In this document: piece after piece, positions 23,481-36,152 of the stretch
Numbering within the stretch: the stretch's first letter is position 1
Layout: each line of letters begins with the position of its first letter
NCBI RefSeq assembly: GCF_011386835.1
Contig: NC_088792.1
Span: 42,274,882 to 42,338,881 of the forward strand
Source of the DNA: Chrysemys picta bellii
Taxonomy: Eukaryota > Chordata > Testudines > Emydidae
Length of the DNA: 64,000 bases
Direction of reading: 5' to 3'
Position numbers and translations under genes: made by a program
The notes under the pieces: model-generated
What the model was told of the DNA's origin: nothing
Database searches by the model: none
The model's input: the letters and a program-made list of their open reading frames with translations, nothing else

Positions 23481-24170
23481 CCTAGTCTTTGCACAGCATG
23501 AGCAGAGCACTTAATTGAAATATTTTATCATATGTGACTCTGCAAAAGCTTACAACCAGCACGGTTCATTAGCGCCTTTGATTTTACCGTGGGAGTGTAG
23601 AGTGCAACACAGCTCCACCCAATGGACTTTCGGGTGTTCAGAGAAGAGCTTCTGAAATTAGAACAAAGATCAATTTTGGCTGGCTCCCTAGAGATCATCC
23701 CTTTGGCTCTTTGCAGCCTGCGGAGAGAGACTGTTACAGTAGTCAGCTCAAAACAGAGAGAGGTTTCTGCTGAGATTCTAAAAAGGAACATGCCAGAGAC
23801 TCAGTGATGAGGATGTCCAAATAAGGTTTCTATGCCAACTATTTACTGGACTGTCTTGAAAAGATATGTCCTATGAGTCAGAAAATCAGATGATTACTAA
23901 ACCAGGGCAAAGTGATAAAGAAGTACAAGGTTGTTGCTCCAAACTTTGAGTATGATAGTAATAACTGTAGGCCTGAGAAATAAACAAACAACATGACCGT
24001 AATTGACAATCTATATCTGTTGTTACAAACTGAACAGAATTTGGCTAAGATGGAAAGATCTGCCCCCCCCCCTTTTTTTTTTCAGGCTTGCTATAGATAA
24101 GACACCTTCGCCCTGATGGGCAATATTAGCATTTGGACATTTGATCAAGAATGGCAGTGTGTATTCAGGG

Positions 24171-24329
24171 CAGTGGTTCTCAACCTATTTACCACTGTGG
24201 GCCGCATATGCAGCTCTCTATGTGTTATGAGGGCTGCATCCACACGATATATATACTGCCTGTATGGCCCTGAGGATGTCACATGGGCCGCAGCTGTGTG
24301 CTGATTGGGGTGCAGGTTGAGAACCACTG
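24171..24329. mobile_element. hAT-type MITE, cagtggttctcaacc family
   Basis: 159-bp element with perfect 15-bp inverted ends cagtggttctcaacc and ggttgagaaccactg. Flanks attcaggg (24163-24170) and attcagag (24330-24337) match at 7 of 8. Related single ends occur at 50715-50902 and 57664. Confidence 0.85.
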
Positions 24330-24344
24330 ATTCAGAGCATTTTT

Positions 24345-24535
24345 AGGCCAAACAGTTTCAAAACTAGGTGGCTAAAGTCAGGCCCCATACCGAGGGACCT
24401 GAATAAATGGCTGAGTTTTCAAAAGTGCTGAGCACCCAGCAGCTGTCAATAAAGTCACTTATTCAGGTGCTTGTTTAAATATGGATTTAGGAGCCTAATT
24501 TTAGGCTCCCAATTTTAAAAATCTCAACCTAGGAG
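24345..24535. repeat. MITE-like repeat, ttttcaaaagtgc family
   Basis: Internal ttttcaaaagtgctgagcac and a mirrored ggatttaggagcctaatttt segment recur, diverged, near 29106-29300, 43540-43590 and 56305-56485. Confidence 0.45.
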
Positions 24536-24921
24536 TATTTCTTTTTTGGGGGGGAGGGAGGAGAGAGGGGTTTGGAGAGGGAATGATTTAAAAATGTGTG
24601 TGGGTGCATTTCCTCTTGGTGTTGTGTGGGGAGGAGGGATTGTTGGAGGTGAAGAATATAAAGAGCCATTCCCCCAACACACATGGAAAAAGAAAAAGGC
24701 TGGTGATATTCCTACGGTACAAGACGACCATCTGAGTTTAGCAGAGCTAAATACGGGTTAGCATTTCATCCGACTCTAGCTGTGCTCCTCCTAGTACATT
24801 TTGCTAGCGTAGAGTAGCATGTACACTGTGTGTCATTGTTCTTTCTTTAGAAGTCTATTATAATTCCTCGGAATCAGGAAGCTGCTTTTACTACACTGGG
24901 ATTCTTCTTGTTTCATTTCAG

Positions 24922-25081
24922 CTCTATGATGGACCCAATGCCCAATCCAACCTGATAAACACTTTCTGTGGAAATACTGTTCCCATTGCAGGGAATACCA
25001 CAGGCACCAGCCTTCATGTTGTGTTTTACTCTGATGGACTAGCCTCTAAACAGGGGTTCCAGATGCTGTGGCACGTAAATG
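24922..25081 (+). CDS. CUBN: CUBN exon: second half of CUB8
   Basis: Fifty-three codons plus one base, starting Leu-Tyr-Asp-Gly-Pro in phase 0. It contains the fourth cysteine (Thr-Phe-Cys-Gly-Asn), the sequon Asn-Thr-Thr, a Leu-His-Val-Val-Phe strand, Tyr-Ser-Asp-Gly with the third calcium ligand Asp, and the closing Gly-Phe-Gln-Met-Leu-Trp strand ending His-Val-Asn. Together with 8887-9074 the CUB8 calcium set Glu, Asp, Asp is intact, as expected if the domain still grips a basic side chain of intrinsic factor. Acceptor tttcatttcag, donor GTAAGC at 25082, phase 1 end that joins the Gly codon of CUB9. Confidence 0.95.
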
Positions 25082-27564
25082 GTAAGCTACCCAGAATTTC
25101 TCAGTCACTTTATAATGGATAATTCCTTCTTCTCTACAGTATAATATGCTCCAAGCTTACTTCAGCTAATTGCACATTACTAGAAATAAACCAGATATAG
25201 GTATGAAAACATCACTTTCCCCTCCAACTTTATAATGGATTTAATACTTAATGTTTGCATGCACATACATATGAAAGGATCTACCTTATTGGCAAACTAA
25301 TTAATTATAGGGGCCATGGATTGAGTGTACACGGTAAGTGAACTGGCCTTTCTCAGCTAGAGGTAGTTCCTTTGGAACAAAGGTGAGCTGCATTTGCAGG
25401 GCAATGTGGGAAAGTTCGTGTGACTTCCCCTATGCTGAAGATCTGTGAAGAGAGATCTTAATGTTTCATTAGAGATGAGCCCAGCACTACAACTTTCAGG
25501 CCTGGATCTGGCCTGGATTTCAAACCCCCAATTTCGGGGTGTATGCACTTGGCAGTTCAATTCCAGCAGCTCTCTAGTTTCCTTTGCTGACATTTAGTTC
25601 CTTCCATGAGTACTAAGTAAATTCAATTCAGTCCTCCCCCAACTCCTTTCTCTCTATGAAATGGCATTGGCTGTGCTGTGCTCAGGGTGCTTTTGCCCTG
25701 TACCCACGTGCAGCAGATGCTGCCACACACTTCATTAACTCGCCAAGCATGCATACCCATTAATAAACCAATCTGTTAATCACTATGTTCACGCAAGCTA
25801 TGTTTGCATTTTCTTCGGAAGTGAAGCTACAACTGCAACTTATCACTGTGCCCATTTAACAGCAATATTCACTATAACAAGATTGAATCTTACGCCTTTG
25901 TACATCCCATCAAAGAGGATCTGACCTTGGAAATCATTAAATAGCCATAGTTGCCCTGTCTGCCTAATCAGTTCACACTATTCAGCTTTGACAGCATTGT
26001 AAAGCAGCTGAAATCTGCGGCAGAGGCCCCAGCACCGCCGCAGACTGCTGTCATTTGTTGGCTCCCAGAGGGCTCTCTTTGACTAGACAGTCGAGTTAAG
26101 AATTCAAAGGAGGTCAAGGAGTGTTTTTGGGAAAAGGGTGACATATGCGAAAGGAGTGAGACCTTCGGCTGGAAGCAGCAGGGGAAGTGCTACAGCACAA
26201 GGGTATGTTCTTATGACTGGGAGGTGATGTCATCCTGGAGCTACACAAAGGAAGAAAAAGTGGAGCCTTTTGTGTGCACAGAGAGATGACATCAGCCCCC
26301 ATACAGTAGCCATGGTTTTTGTTTAACGTTCTTTGCTAAAACTCTGAAAAACCTGCCTGGTGCATAGTTCCCTCTTTCTCCCTCCTCGCAGCCCTGAACT
26401 CTCCAAACTCAGAACTAGCTCTCCCCCGCCCCCTCCACATTCCTCCTCTATTGTACATTACTTTCTGTGTCAGTAAGCTCTCATTTTAACTCCTATGCAC
26501 AAGACCTGGGCCTGAAGCCCCACAGACTTTGGGGAGGTTTGGATCTGAACTTCCTGGCCCGAGTGCAGTTCTGTAAGAGAGGGCTGAACCAGAACGCTGA
26601 ATCTGAATGTCCTCGAACCCTGGGGAGTTTCACATCTGGAGCTGGACTTCACAATGTGGAGTTTGTGCCAGCTTGCTGATACTGGAGCAAATGCCTCTTG
26701 CACTAATTTTCAACCCCCTTTCTCCTGTCTTTTGTAATCCCTGGCCCCATCATATATACACAATAAAGGTTCCCCATTTAGCCATAGTTCCATCATATAT
26801 TGTAATATAAATGTATTAGCAGTGGTTAGTAACATGTGCATGTACCGCTGCCCTCTGCTGTATAGAATCAAACCTGCTTGAGTGTCTGAGATTATGGGCT
26901 AGCTTCTGGCCCTGTTCCAGCCCCTTTGGGTGTGGCAAAGGGACCAGGGAGCTCTCAGCCAACATGTAGCCAACATGGATAGCTCCTGTGTCAACTGCTC
27001 CCTTCCCCTCCACCCAGTGTAAGGGTATTTCAGGGATGGGAAGGAGCATGGCCTAATCTATTCCAGGGGTGGGACTGAAGCAGACGTGGATTTTGAGTCA
27101 GGTATCAGTAACCTAAGACCCCACTATGCTGAGCAGATCTCAGTGTAGGAGAGAGACTGGGCCTATGTGACTCTTTTTGTAGTAGAGACCAGTGTTTTGG
27201 AGTGGAAAGTCCTGTATTCTGTTCCCCAAACATCTTAACTGGTGGCTACGGTGTGTGCATGCTATATATCTCTGAGACTCATGTGCCATGTTGCTGAGAG
27301 GGATGTACTTAGATTTGCAGCCATGTGTTTGTACAACTTCACACTGACACAGTTCTCAACCCTCCCTTCCCAGCATCTTTGTTTGAAGCTGTGCAATGAC
27401 CGCAAATAACCAGACACTTTCCCTGTTGCTGACTGACTCAGTGAGCCCACTTCTGCCACCAAAGGGCATAAAACATTTAAACTAATCTTTTGGGTCTTCC
27501 CTCTTCAGAGCAGAATATAAATTGCCAAATGGAAACCGAGCAGTTTTAATGCCTCCACCGTACC

Positions 27565-27830
27565 AGAAATTTGTACCGATTTAACTACATTGTTTTAGAA
27601 ACTGATTTGGTTAAATCAGTGTAGCTCCCTTGTGTGGGGATTATTATTATTATTTCATCTTAAAAGTGCCTTATAACAATTTAGCTTAAGCAGTAAGCTT
27701 TAATACAAAGGATTCAACTGCAGCGGAATTGATATACCATTCTTAAACTGAAATACATGTCCATACAAGGGATTTAATTGATGTAATGTAAATTTAGTTA
27801 CATTGGTTCAGTGTACTCCTGTAAACAAGC
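27565..27830. repeat. Palindromic AT-rich MITE
   Basis: Left part has gtaccgatttaactacattg; right part has the mirrored aaatttagttacattggttc. The centre carries tagcttaagcagtaagctt. Boundaries approximate. Confidence 0.5.
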
Positions 27831-28649
27831 ACTTGGAATCTTAGAGGGGCTTATTCCCGATGAGAAAGCTTGATGCTGCAAACTGTTCATTCCAATTCTG
27901 CTGTTTTCTAGGAAGCTCAACACATGCAAAGTTCATTTTTGCTCCTACAATGTGCTCTTGAAGAAAGAAACAACACTTGGTAACACCGTGGGTGTTGTGG
28001 GGATGGTACGCTGATTGAATTACTTCTCTACAAAGAAAAAAGAGTTGGGAGGCCAAAGGTCTGTCAGTGCTAAATTACACCAAGGGCAACTGTCTCTGTG
28101 AGAAGACACACGTTCCCTATGCACTCCAGCTACGTTATTAAGCAATGTTCGTAAGACAGTCAGCTGCTTTGCAATGTGCATTACTGCATTTTCTTAAAAG
28201 AATTAGTAACTAGACTGCAGGGTTTTGAATGAATCTGACAAGTGAAATTGATTTGGCCCCTACAGCATAGCCAGACTTGGTCTGTTCTGTCTTTCAATTC
28301 TGCCTGACATATGTAATCCTTTCTCCTTTAAATATAGGCACCACATACTGTTGAGAACAGAGTAATAGAGTTAGAAAGGGTTGTGCCTCTCTAGCCTCTT
28401 CCCTCTGCTGGATTTCACAGGGGAGCCCTGATGGCTGGCTAGGGCATAGAGAGGCATATTTGAGTCATGGCTCTTAGTTAAAGAAAACGACATTATTTTG
28501 TTTCTATACTTTTACCTAGCAGAAGATAACGGTTAAAAAACCTAAATAATTGCTACATATTTTAAGTGTTTATGTTAGAAGAAAGTGAAAAGACTGTTAG
28601 CCTTGCGGTGAAGCACAGCAGAAACAGTCCCTGTAACTGTTTGCAGACT

Positions 28650-29105
28650 GACAGTTTGCTTGAGAGAGTTCTGCCTAGCGACTCAAGCATGGAGCCGAGA
28701 ACCAGGAATTTCTGAGTTCTAGTCCTAACTCTCACATTGACTTGCTGTGTAGCCTGAGACAAGTCACTGAGGGCTGAAATTTTAAAAGTGCCTGTGAACT
28801 TTGGTGCCTTCTTTATATGGGGCCAAACTTGAGACACTTTGGGCCTGATTTGCACAGGTGCTGTATGGTTAATTGGATCTATAAGTGCTGCTCAACAATT
28901 CTTAAAATCAGGCCCTATGTGTCTTGATTTGGCCCCCAAAAAGGGGCCCCCCCAAAATTAGAGGCCACTTCGAAAAAGTAGGTTTGCTGCCGTTGTAAAG
29001 AGTATACAATACTTACATACTCACCCCATGCAGGCTAGTGAAGATTAAGGCATAAATGTTTGTACAGCACTTTGAAAATACAGCATAAAGTGATATATAT
29101 GAATG
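28650..29105 (+). repeat. SINE split by a small palindromic insertion
   Basis: 28650-28772 reads as the 5' half of a MIR/CORE-like SINE (cctgagacaagtcactgagg) and about 28985-29105 as its 3' half (tttgtacagcactttgaaaa). The middle is unrelated and palindrome-rich (gggcctgatttgcacagg, aatcaggcccta). Confidence 0.4.
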
Positions 29106-30326
29106 AAGGCCAACATTTTCTAACATAAGTACTTAACATTAGATAACTAAAATCTCATTTGGTACCTCAATAAAAGTGGCCTGATTTTTTGAAGTGCTTA
29201 ACACTCACAGCTTCCAATGGGAATAGTGGAGGTCGATATCCCTGAACATCAGACCTTTATTTACATATCTAAACGTTTGTTGAATAATGAAAATTTTGGT
29301 CTTGATAGTCTTTTAGTCATTCAATATTCAGCCTGGAGCATATGAAGGAAAATAACCAGAACTGAGGAGATCAAAGATGTGAAAGTGAGTAGAATATCAG
29401 AAATGTCTTGTTCCTTAAACCTCTACTCTCATGAGTAGCCCCTACTCACATGAGTTGTCCAGTTTTCTTCAGTGGAACTTCTGTGATTAAAATATGTTTG
29501 TGTGAGTCTGAGTAAAAGTTTCGGGATCAAATCCAAATTATTCTTAGTGCAATAGTGTTTTTGGATCTGTATCTCACAGCAAATTTCATGTACAATGTTC
29601 CTTATAATTAGAATCAGTTGAAACAAACAACCTCTGATACTATTCATGTCCTTAACTTGGATTTTACATGCACACTGCTAATTCACTTTAAGTGTGGTGG
29701 TGTAAGTTTTTAAGTGTGTGACTAAAATTTACCAGTGAATACATCTGAAAAATCTTGCAAATAGATTTTTGTAGATTACTAATTCCAAATTCAAGTGTGA
29801 TTATGAAAGTACAAATTCTTCTCCTGTTAATGAATACCATCTTCTAACCAGTCATGTGCAGTAATATGCAAAGACCTTTATAAATTGTCCCTTGTACAAT
29901 CTTTAGTGGTTACTAAGATTTCAGCCAAAAGAAAGAGAGGCCACTAAATATATGTTTTTTGAACTTTCTATTTGTTGTCTGGTTTCCTAGCAACTAGATA
30001 CAGGGTAGGTAGCCATTGTATTTATTTTCCAAGGGAACCCCGAGACCTTTATGCTACTAAAAGAAATCCCACTTTTTTTCCCAAGGTTTTAAAGTATATA
30101 GGAAAAGTTTCCAAAAATGGCTCTGGGGCGCTTTGCCCATCCTGAGTACATAGTGTACACAATTCAGCCTCTGGACATTTTTCCATTGTGCAGCTGCCTG
30201 TTTGTGCAGCTGCCCAAATACTGCCTGCCCAAATAGTTCTGTGCTGTAGAAAAGGTTTTAAGCATTTTTGCTAGGTACTGAATCCTCTCAAATTCACTTC
30301 AACTTCCGGAGGAATTCAGGGTGCTC

Positions 30327-30448
30327 CAGTGCTTAATTTGTAACGAAAGAGGTGCTGAGGCTCAAACAATTTTTTTTTCTTTCATAGCTGCCACTACAAG
30401 GCCAGCGGTGCCAGGGCCCTGGCAAGCCCTGGCACAAATTAAGCACTG
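30327..30448. mobile_element. Small hAT-type MITE, cagtgcttaatttg family
   Basis: 122 bp, with 14-bp inverted ends cagtgcttaatttg and caaattaagcactg, flanked by identical 8-bp duplications gggtgctc (30319-30326 and 30449-30456). Confidence 0.9.
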
Positions 30449-31044
30449 GGGTGCTCAATACATTGCAGGGCCTGTCCCTTAATTTTTGTTTGCCCTCTAA
30501 AGACTGAATCCTCCTTCTAATGCAGTAAATGGCAAAATTCCCATTTAGTTCAATTAAAGCAGAATCGACCCTATGTTTGTAGACAGATGTAAGCACTGTT
30601 GAATGTTTTGTGCTGATTTAATGGGAAAGTTTGGTGCCAGCCAGAGACTGGAAAATATTTGATTAGCAGAGATAGATGCAGCATCACTTAAAGCTTATTC
30701 TCTTCCATTGTCTCAATAAAACAGGCAATGTGTCTTCTATTTAGGAGAGAAATTACATTCTGGGTTAAATAAAAATAAATTTCTAATTCTGCAGGGAAGA
30801 AGGGGGAAGAAGCTAGGATATTCCATTATTTGTAGCCGGCTTTCTTAATTTCTGACTGAAGTTATTATTAGATTCCAAAAGATAGGTCACGGAATTCTTC
30901 CAAAATTATTCATAATTCCAGTTAATTCCAATTTTCCAATGATTCTGGTCTGTAGATCATTTGAATTCCAAAGTAATGCATGTTATGTCTCCGGTAACAA
31001 GCCTAATTAGCTGACACTGCATGAATTTCAAATCCTATAGTTGA

Positions 31045-31140
31045 TTGAAGGCTCCTTGGGACAGGAACTCTGTCTTCATATGTATTATTACAGCACTTAG
31101 TACAATGGGGGCCTAGTACAGTGGGATTTACAATACACAT
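31045..31140 (+). repeat. SINE 3' end
   Basis: ctccttgggacaggaactct, attacagcacttagtacaat and gggggcctag are the 3' part of the sauropsid MIR-like SINE. Confidence 0.5.
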
Positions 31141-31645
31141 AAATACAAATAATATTTGTAGTTTACAATCAAGGAACAGAACAATGCTATGTGATTTATG
31201 TAGCTAAACAACACAGTGTAAATTGTGAACTGATCAAACATACAATTCAAAATTCTTTTTCAGTAAATAGTCAAGATAAAAATTATTTAAAAGATTGGTA
31301 CGGATAAATGCTCTAATGTTCCAGTAAGTGAAATAGGAATGTGTTTCGAAAGTGGCTGAATCAAAATTTGCTTTTGAACTTTTTTTCTCTTCTCAGCTGT
31401 AGAGCTTAGAGCTGGGCAAATACTGCAAACAAACATTCCCAAATATGTGTCCACATTTTATTATGAATTTGCTACAACTATATTAAGCCCCTTTTGTGGT
31501 TACTTTCCATAAATATTCTAAAAAATAAGTTTACTGGCAGGAACGTTTGCCAAAACAGTTGACTTCAAGCAACATATTTACAGGAAGAGAATTTGTAATT
31601 TATAATATCAATTATTCACCCCAGAAACTATTTCTAAACTCCTAA

Positions 31646-31708
31646 GCGCTGGCTTAATAGCTGCCTTCATTTAGTAGCCAACCCTTTATCAGCCAAGATG
31701 CTGAGGAA
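31646..31708 (+). repeat. 63-bp duplicate, copy 1
   Basis: Identical at 62 of 63 positions to 33910-33972 in the same orientation. The sequence is not low complexity and has no relation I can see to the repeats around it. Confidence 0.9.
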
Positions 31709-32321
31709 TATCAATCGAATAAATTATGTATTACAAATTATTCAGCCAGGTCTAATATTGACCAGCTTTTTTGCCATAGCATGTATAAAGAATAGATTCT
31801 TCAAATGCTGCTTTGGGAGCAACGTGCAGTGGAAGAAAATTAATGGCATAGAAGAGTTTGATGTTTGGTGTGTGGTTTGGATAACTCATCCAAGGATTAG
31901 TGATTGAAGTCACAGAAAATATCACCCATTCTTGAAAGAATTTCAGTGAGTAATCTGTATGTGAATTTTGAATGTTAGATGTAGGAGTTGCAGAAAGGGA
32001 AAGGTCTACTGCTCAGTGTAAGTTTTCCATTCGTCTGACCCATTTTGGGTTTAAATAAAGACATGTCTTTGTGACTGTCAGGAAACCAAGCTTAGTCATA
32101 GTTGCCTGTTTAATTTGAAATGTTCCCAGTTTCTCTAGGCTCAGATAGGTAGCAAGTTGCATCTGTACTCTGTGGCAGGGTCCCCTAGGACTCTGGCCAT
32201 GCAAGTAGGTTTGTTGAGAAATCTTTATCAGTTTCCAAAGTCAATTCAACTGGTTTTTCCATAATTAATTTTTTCTCTAAAGTTCCCATGTACTTTCTCC
32301 ACATGAGAGAGAGAGACAAAG

Positions 32322-32349
32322 ACACACACACACACACACACACACACAG
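32322..32349 (+). repeat. CA microsatellite
   Basis: Fourteen CA units, preceded by a short GA run. Confidence 0.95.
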
Positions 32350-33006
32350 AGCGTCACCTTTATGCTGAGTGATTTGACAGTCTATTTTCTTCAAATAGGT
32401 TAATTTCTTTTTTAAGTAGCTTTTGCCAGATTATGCCTTGCTTTTCCAGAGGTGCCAAAGGGAAAGGAGGAGAGGACACAAGGAGCCTTTCTCCCCTCTT
32501 GTGCCTCTGGTTAGAAGTTTTTGATTTCTGAACATTATTGTAAATTGGCAGGGATCCACTCCTGCTGTGGTAATGTGTCAATCAAATGCAACACTCTTAT
32601 ACTGCATAACTCTTTCGAAAGCTGCTGTTTCGACATGGGAGAAAGGAGAGGTTTCATACACTTTTAAAGATTACTTTTAACCTTAAATCAAGACATCTGT
32701 AAACTAACAGAGTATCTTTGATGCAAAGGTTCATGTAATAGTATCTGCATGATTGGCTCATACAACCTACTACTATGTTATCCTTGACAGCATATAGAGC
32801 AAAGTATACTTAATCCCAAGGAAGACAGAGAACAGACTCAAAGCCAACATTAATTCATAGATCTCAGGTCTGGAAAGGCCTTCCTGGGTTATTTCCATCT
32901 TATATTTCCCACCACGCTACAAATATAGGGATTTCTCTGCCTTGCTTATCAAATGCAGTTTTCTCTTAAATAGATAGTGGTGGAGCCTCAATAACATCCC
33001 TGCATA

Positions 33007-33658
33007 CAGGGCCGGTGCTACCATTAAGGCGAACTAGGCGGTTGCCTAGGGCGCCAAGATTTGGGGGCGCCAAAAAGCAGTGCCCCCAATTTTTTTTTAC
33101 AGCGTTCCTCCCCGAGCGTGCGGTTGCCACTCCACTTCTCCCGCCTCCCAGGCTTGCAGCGCCAATCAGCTGTTCGGCGCCGCAAGCCTGGAAGGAGAAT
33201 TAGAGCCGGGGCGGCATGCTCGGGGAGGAGGCAGAGCAGAGGTGAGCTGGGGTGGGGAGGTGCCGCACGGCTCCCCGGGCCGGGGGGGTGGGGAGCTGCC
33301 GCGGAAGTGCCTGAGGGCGGGGGGGGGGGAGCTGCCACAGGGCTCCCCACCCTAGCTCATCTCTGCTACGCCCCCTCCCCGAGCACGCCGTTGCTGCTCC
33401 ACTTCTCCCACTTCCCAGGCTCGCAGCGCCAATCAGCTGTTTGGTGCCGCAAGCCTTGGAGGGGAGGAGAATTAGAGTGGAGGTGGCGTGCTCGGGGGGA
33501 GGTGGAGCAGAGGTGAGCTGGGGTGGGAAGCTGCTGCGGGGGGGGAGGAGGGGCGCCTCAGGGCGGAGGGGGTGCGGGGAGCTGCCGCAGGGCTGGGGGG
33601 AGGGGGGCGCAAGGTGGAAGTTTCGCCTAGGGTGTGAAACTTCCTTGCACCGGCCCTG
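33007..33658. mobile_element. GC-rich hAT-type element with internal duplication
   Basis: 652 bp with perfect 12-bp inverted ends cagggccggtgc and gcaccggccctg. Flanks cctgcata (32999-33006) and cctggata (33659-33666) match at 7 of 8. The interior holds two diverged direct copies about 268 bp apart, each with gcgccaatcagctgtt and a gagctggggtggg stretch. It is very rich in G, C and CpG relative to its AT-rich surroundings. No transposase; open frames within are composition artefacts. Confidence 0.85.
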
Positions 33659-33909
33659 CCTGGATAAATTATTATACTGTGATTTCATCACATGGTCACC
33701 AACTTCCCAATGCCTAGCTTCATTGTTCTCTTTTCCAGTTTAAAGCTGCTACTTCTTGGCTTGTTCCTGTTCAGAACTGCTGCTATTTCCTCTGATCATC
33801 AAATTGAGCTGACTGTGGAGGAGCTGACCATATATTTTCATTTGCAAGCTGCCTGCCTTCTATTAGCAAACACACTTGTACTTTGATTGTGTAGATTGCA
33901 AGTAACACT

Positions 33910-33972
33910 GCGCTGGCTTAGTAGCTGCCTTCATTTAGTAGCCAACCCTTTATCAGCCAAGATGCTGAGGAA
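33910..33972 (+). repeat. 63-bp duplicate, copy 2
   Basis: See 31646-31708; the single difference is A to G at the twelfth base. Confidence 0.9.
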
Positions 33973-35902
33973 AGCAGTTGCATTTAATAATAATCTTTCT
34001 CAAACCATTGATTTAAAGATACATGAGGAAGGAATTTAATTTAACAGAAGGTATGGCATCTAGACAAAGATACAGGGTTCAGGGTATATATTGTGCGTAG
34101 CTTTAATAGGTACTAGAACGTCTAACTTTTCTATGGCAGTTAAGTAAGAGGGAATGAGAGAGGGAATTTGTTGTTATTATTTTACAAAAACATTTCCTTG
34201 AACTAATGATTCAGCTTAAGATAAAGTAGCACTTTGGCCCTGGAATTTTACTGTTCTGGGTTGGATGTTGGCTTTGTTGATTTTTTTTTCCAAATGTGAC
34301 AAAACACCTTTTTTTAGTATAAAAGCTTCTGCAATTATTTTTATGACAAGGGCAAGGTTAATAAACAGCCATTATCTCTGTAAGCATGTTCAGTGGATCA
34401 GTGTGTTTCCTGTTGATGAGGGAATGACTTCCGTTTCCCTGATGAATAGGAATTGAGAGGAAAATCAAATCTGAAAATCTCCTATCGTTTGCGAACACTT
34501 CAGTGTGAAGTGGAATGACACAGGGACATTGACTGTAGCTAGCGATGCATTCCATGATTGCAAACTCTGGGCCAGCATTCAGACAGACCCTGCACGCATG
34601 ACATGAAGCAGACTTAATGCTGGGCTGATCTGAGCAAACGGTATTGGTCAGAGTGTCTATAGCAAAGAGAACGTAATGTATTGAAAAACAAAGAGGGGCT
34701 GCAAAAGCTACAGCCAAAGAAGAGCAGGCTGAATTCTTGCCTCATGATTGCAATCAGTCCGGGTTGCTTGCCTGTGCTGTGGAACAAACACCAAGATATT
34801 TTGTAATCCTGTTAGAAGGGGCAGATGACCTTGGATGAACTGAGAGAATGCAAGAAGAGTGACAGCTCTCATGCCTCTGAAGTTTCCCTGAGGCAATTGT
34901 CACTTGTGTCCCTTGCTAACCTGTAAGGTAGATCCTGCATCAGTGTATGTCCTTCAGGTGTCAATGATGACTCAAATGACCCCACAAAAGCTGTGTTGGT
35001 AGAAGATTAATGGAGGCTGAATTAAAAACTTATGGACTTCTATGTTAACACCTGCAGAACCAATATGCTGCTGCATACAGATGACAGCAGCCGAGAAATA
35101 AAGGCTTGGGGATCAAGCAAGCTCCTGGTCTTCTCACCCGCTGCCAGCTATGGGTAGAGGAGAGGCTACATCCTCCTAGTTGAATCTGTCATTGGCTTCT
35201 CCAGCTTTTCCCCATCTGTAGGCACAGCTTCATAGCTTTTACAGTGAATCGCCGTGGGGCTCTTCTTCCTTGGAGTGTGGCTCAAAACCAGAGTTTAAGT
35301 ACTACATTTTGCAAAGATGAGGGAATGGCAGTAGTAGAACGGCACACAACTTTCAGACCTTGACTTCCAAAATGCCCCAGCAGAGATAAACGCAAAAGAA
35401 GAATAGTGTAATAAAGGAAATGATTTGTTTTTTGGGGGCTTAAAGGGGAGTTAGTCACAGCTGCAATAGTAGTGAGCAATATCTGTAAATGATCTCTGTC
35501 CTCATAATGACTCCATGTAAATGTGGGGGGGAGGAGGGGGCAAACCAAATGACATTGCAGGGAGGGTTTAATTCTGGAAATTCTCAAATTTTGGGCCACT
35601 AATGATTTTTGCCTGCACTGTTAATATCTGCCTTTCTGGGTGTGAACCAGATATTTTAATACAGGGATTTCATGTCACAAGACACAAGGCTAGATTCTCC
35701 TGTCCTGCCAAACTGCAGCAATGGAGGTGGAGAGGCCTGGGGCTTTAAGCTACTTTTGTGGGCCCCAGATACTAGGTTTGACCAGTAACTGGTCTGCCCC
35801 CTGATATATTTAAGAGCAGTCCTGGGGTTCCTCTAACTTATACGCTCTGTGCAAAGACCTTTCTGGTAGTCAGTGATTGCTGGGACATGGGATATAGGCA
35901 GG

Positions 35903-36152
35903 CAGGGCTGGCTCCAGGCACCAGCCTAGGAAGCAGGTGCCTGGGGCGGCCAATAGAAAGGGTCGGTACTCCATCCGTTGTTGGGGCGGCACATCCAGGT
36001 CTGCGGCAGCAATTCGGCGGCGGGTCCTTCACTGCCTTGCTTCCTCTTTGGTGACATTTCGGCGGCATCTCAATCGCTCCGCTCAATCGGGCTTTTCTTT
36101 TTCTTTTTTCTCTTCGCCGCTTGGGGCGGTAAAAAAGCTGGAGCCGGCCCTG
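35903..36152. mobile_element. hAT-type MITE, cagggctggctccagg family
   Basis: 250 bp with inverted ends cagggctggctccag and ctggagccggccctg and identical 8-bp flanks taggcagg (35895-35902 and 36153-36160). Same family as 50305-50532. Confidence 0.9.

Larger units (their letters stand above)
9075..24921 (+). other. CUBN: 15.8-kb CUBN intron within CUB8
   Basis: Largest intron here. Recognised content: palindromic repeat 9534-9621, AAAG microsatellite 11495-11546, hAT MITE 12019-12197, element 12482-12608, GC-rich repeat about 13300-13690, nested LTR 16229-17148 inside repeat 16076-17760, pyrimidine tract 18208-18283, SINEs near 20236 and 21040, L2-like piece 20455-20775, CR1-like fragment 23226-23480, hAT MITE 24171-24329 and MITE 24345-24535. 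I see nothing recognisable in 9640-11490, 13700-16070, 17770-20230 or 21280-23220. Confidence 0.8.

Noticed and set aside
33024..33743. Several 100-160 residue open frames on both strands
   Set aside because: They fall inside the GC-rich hAT-type element and reflect lack of AT-rich stop codons, not a gene.
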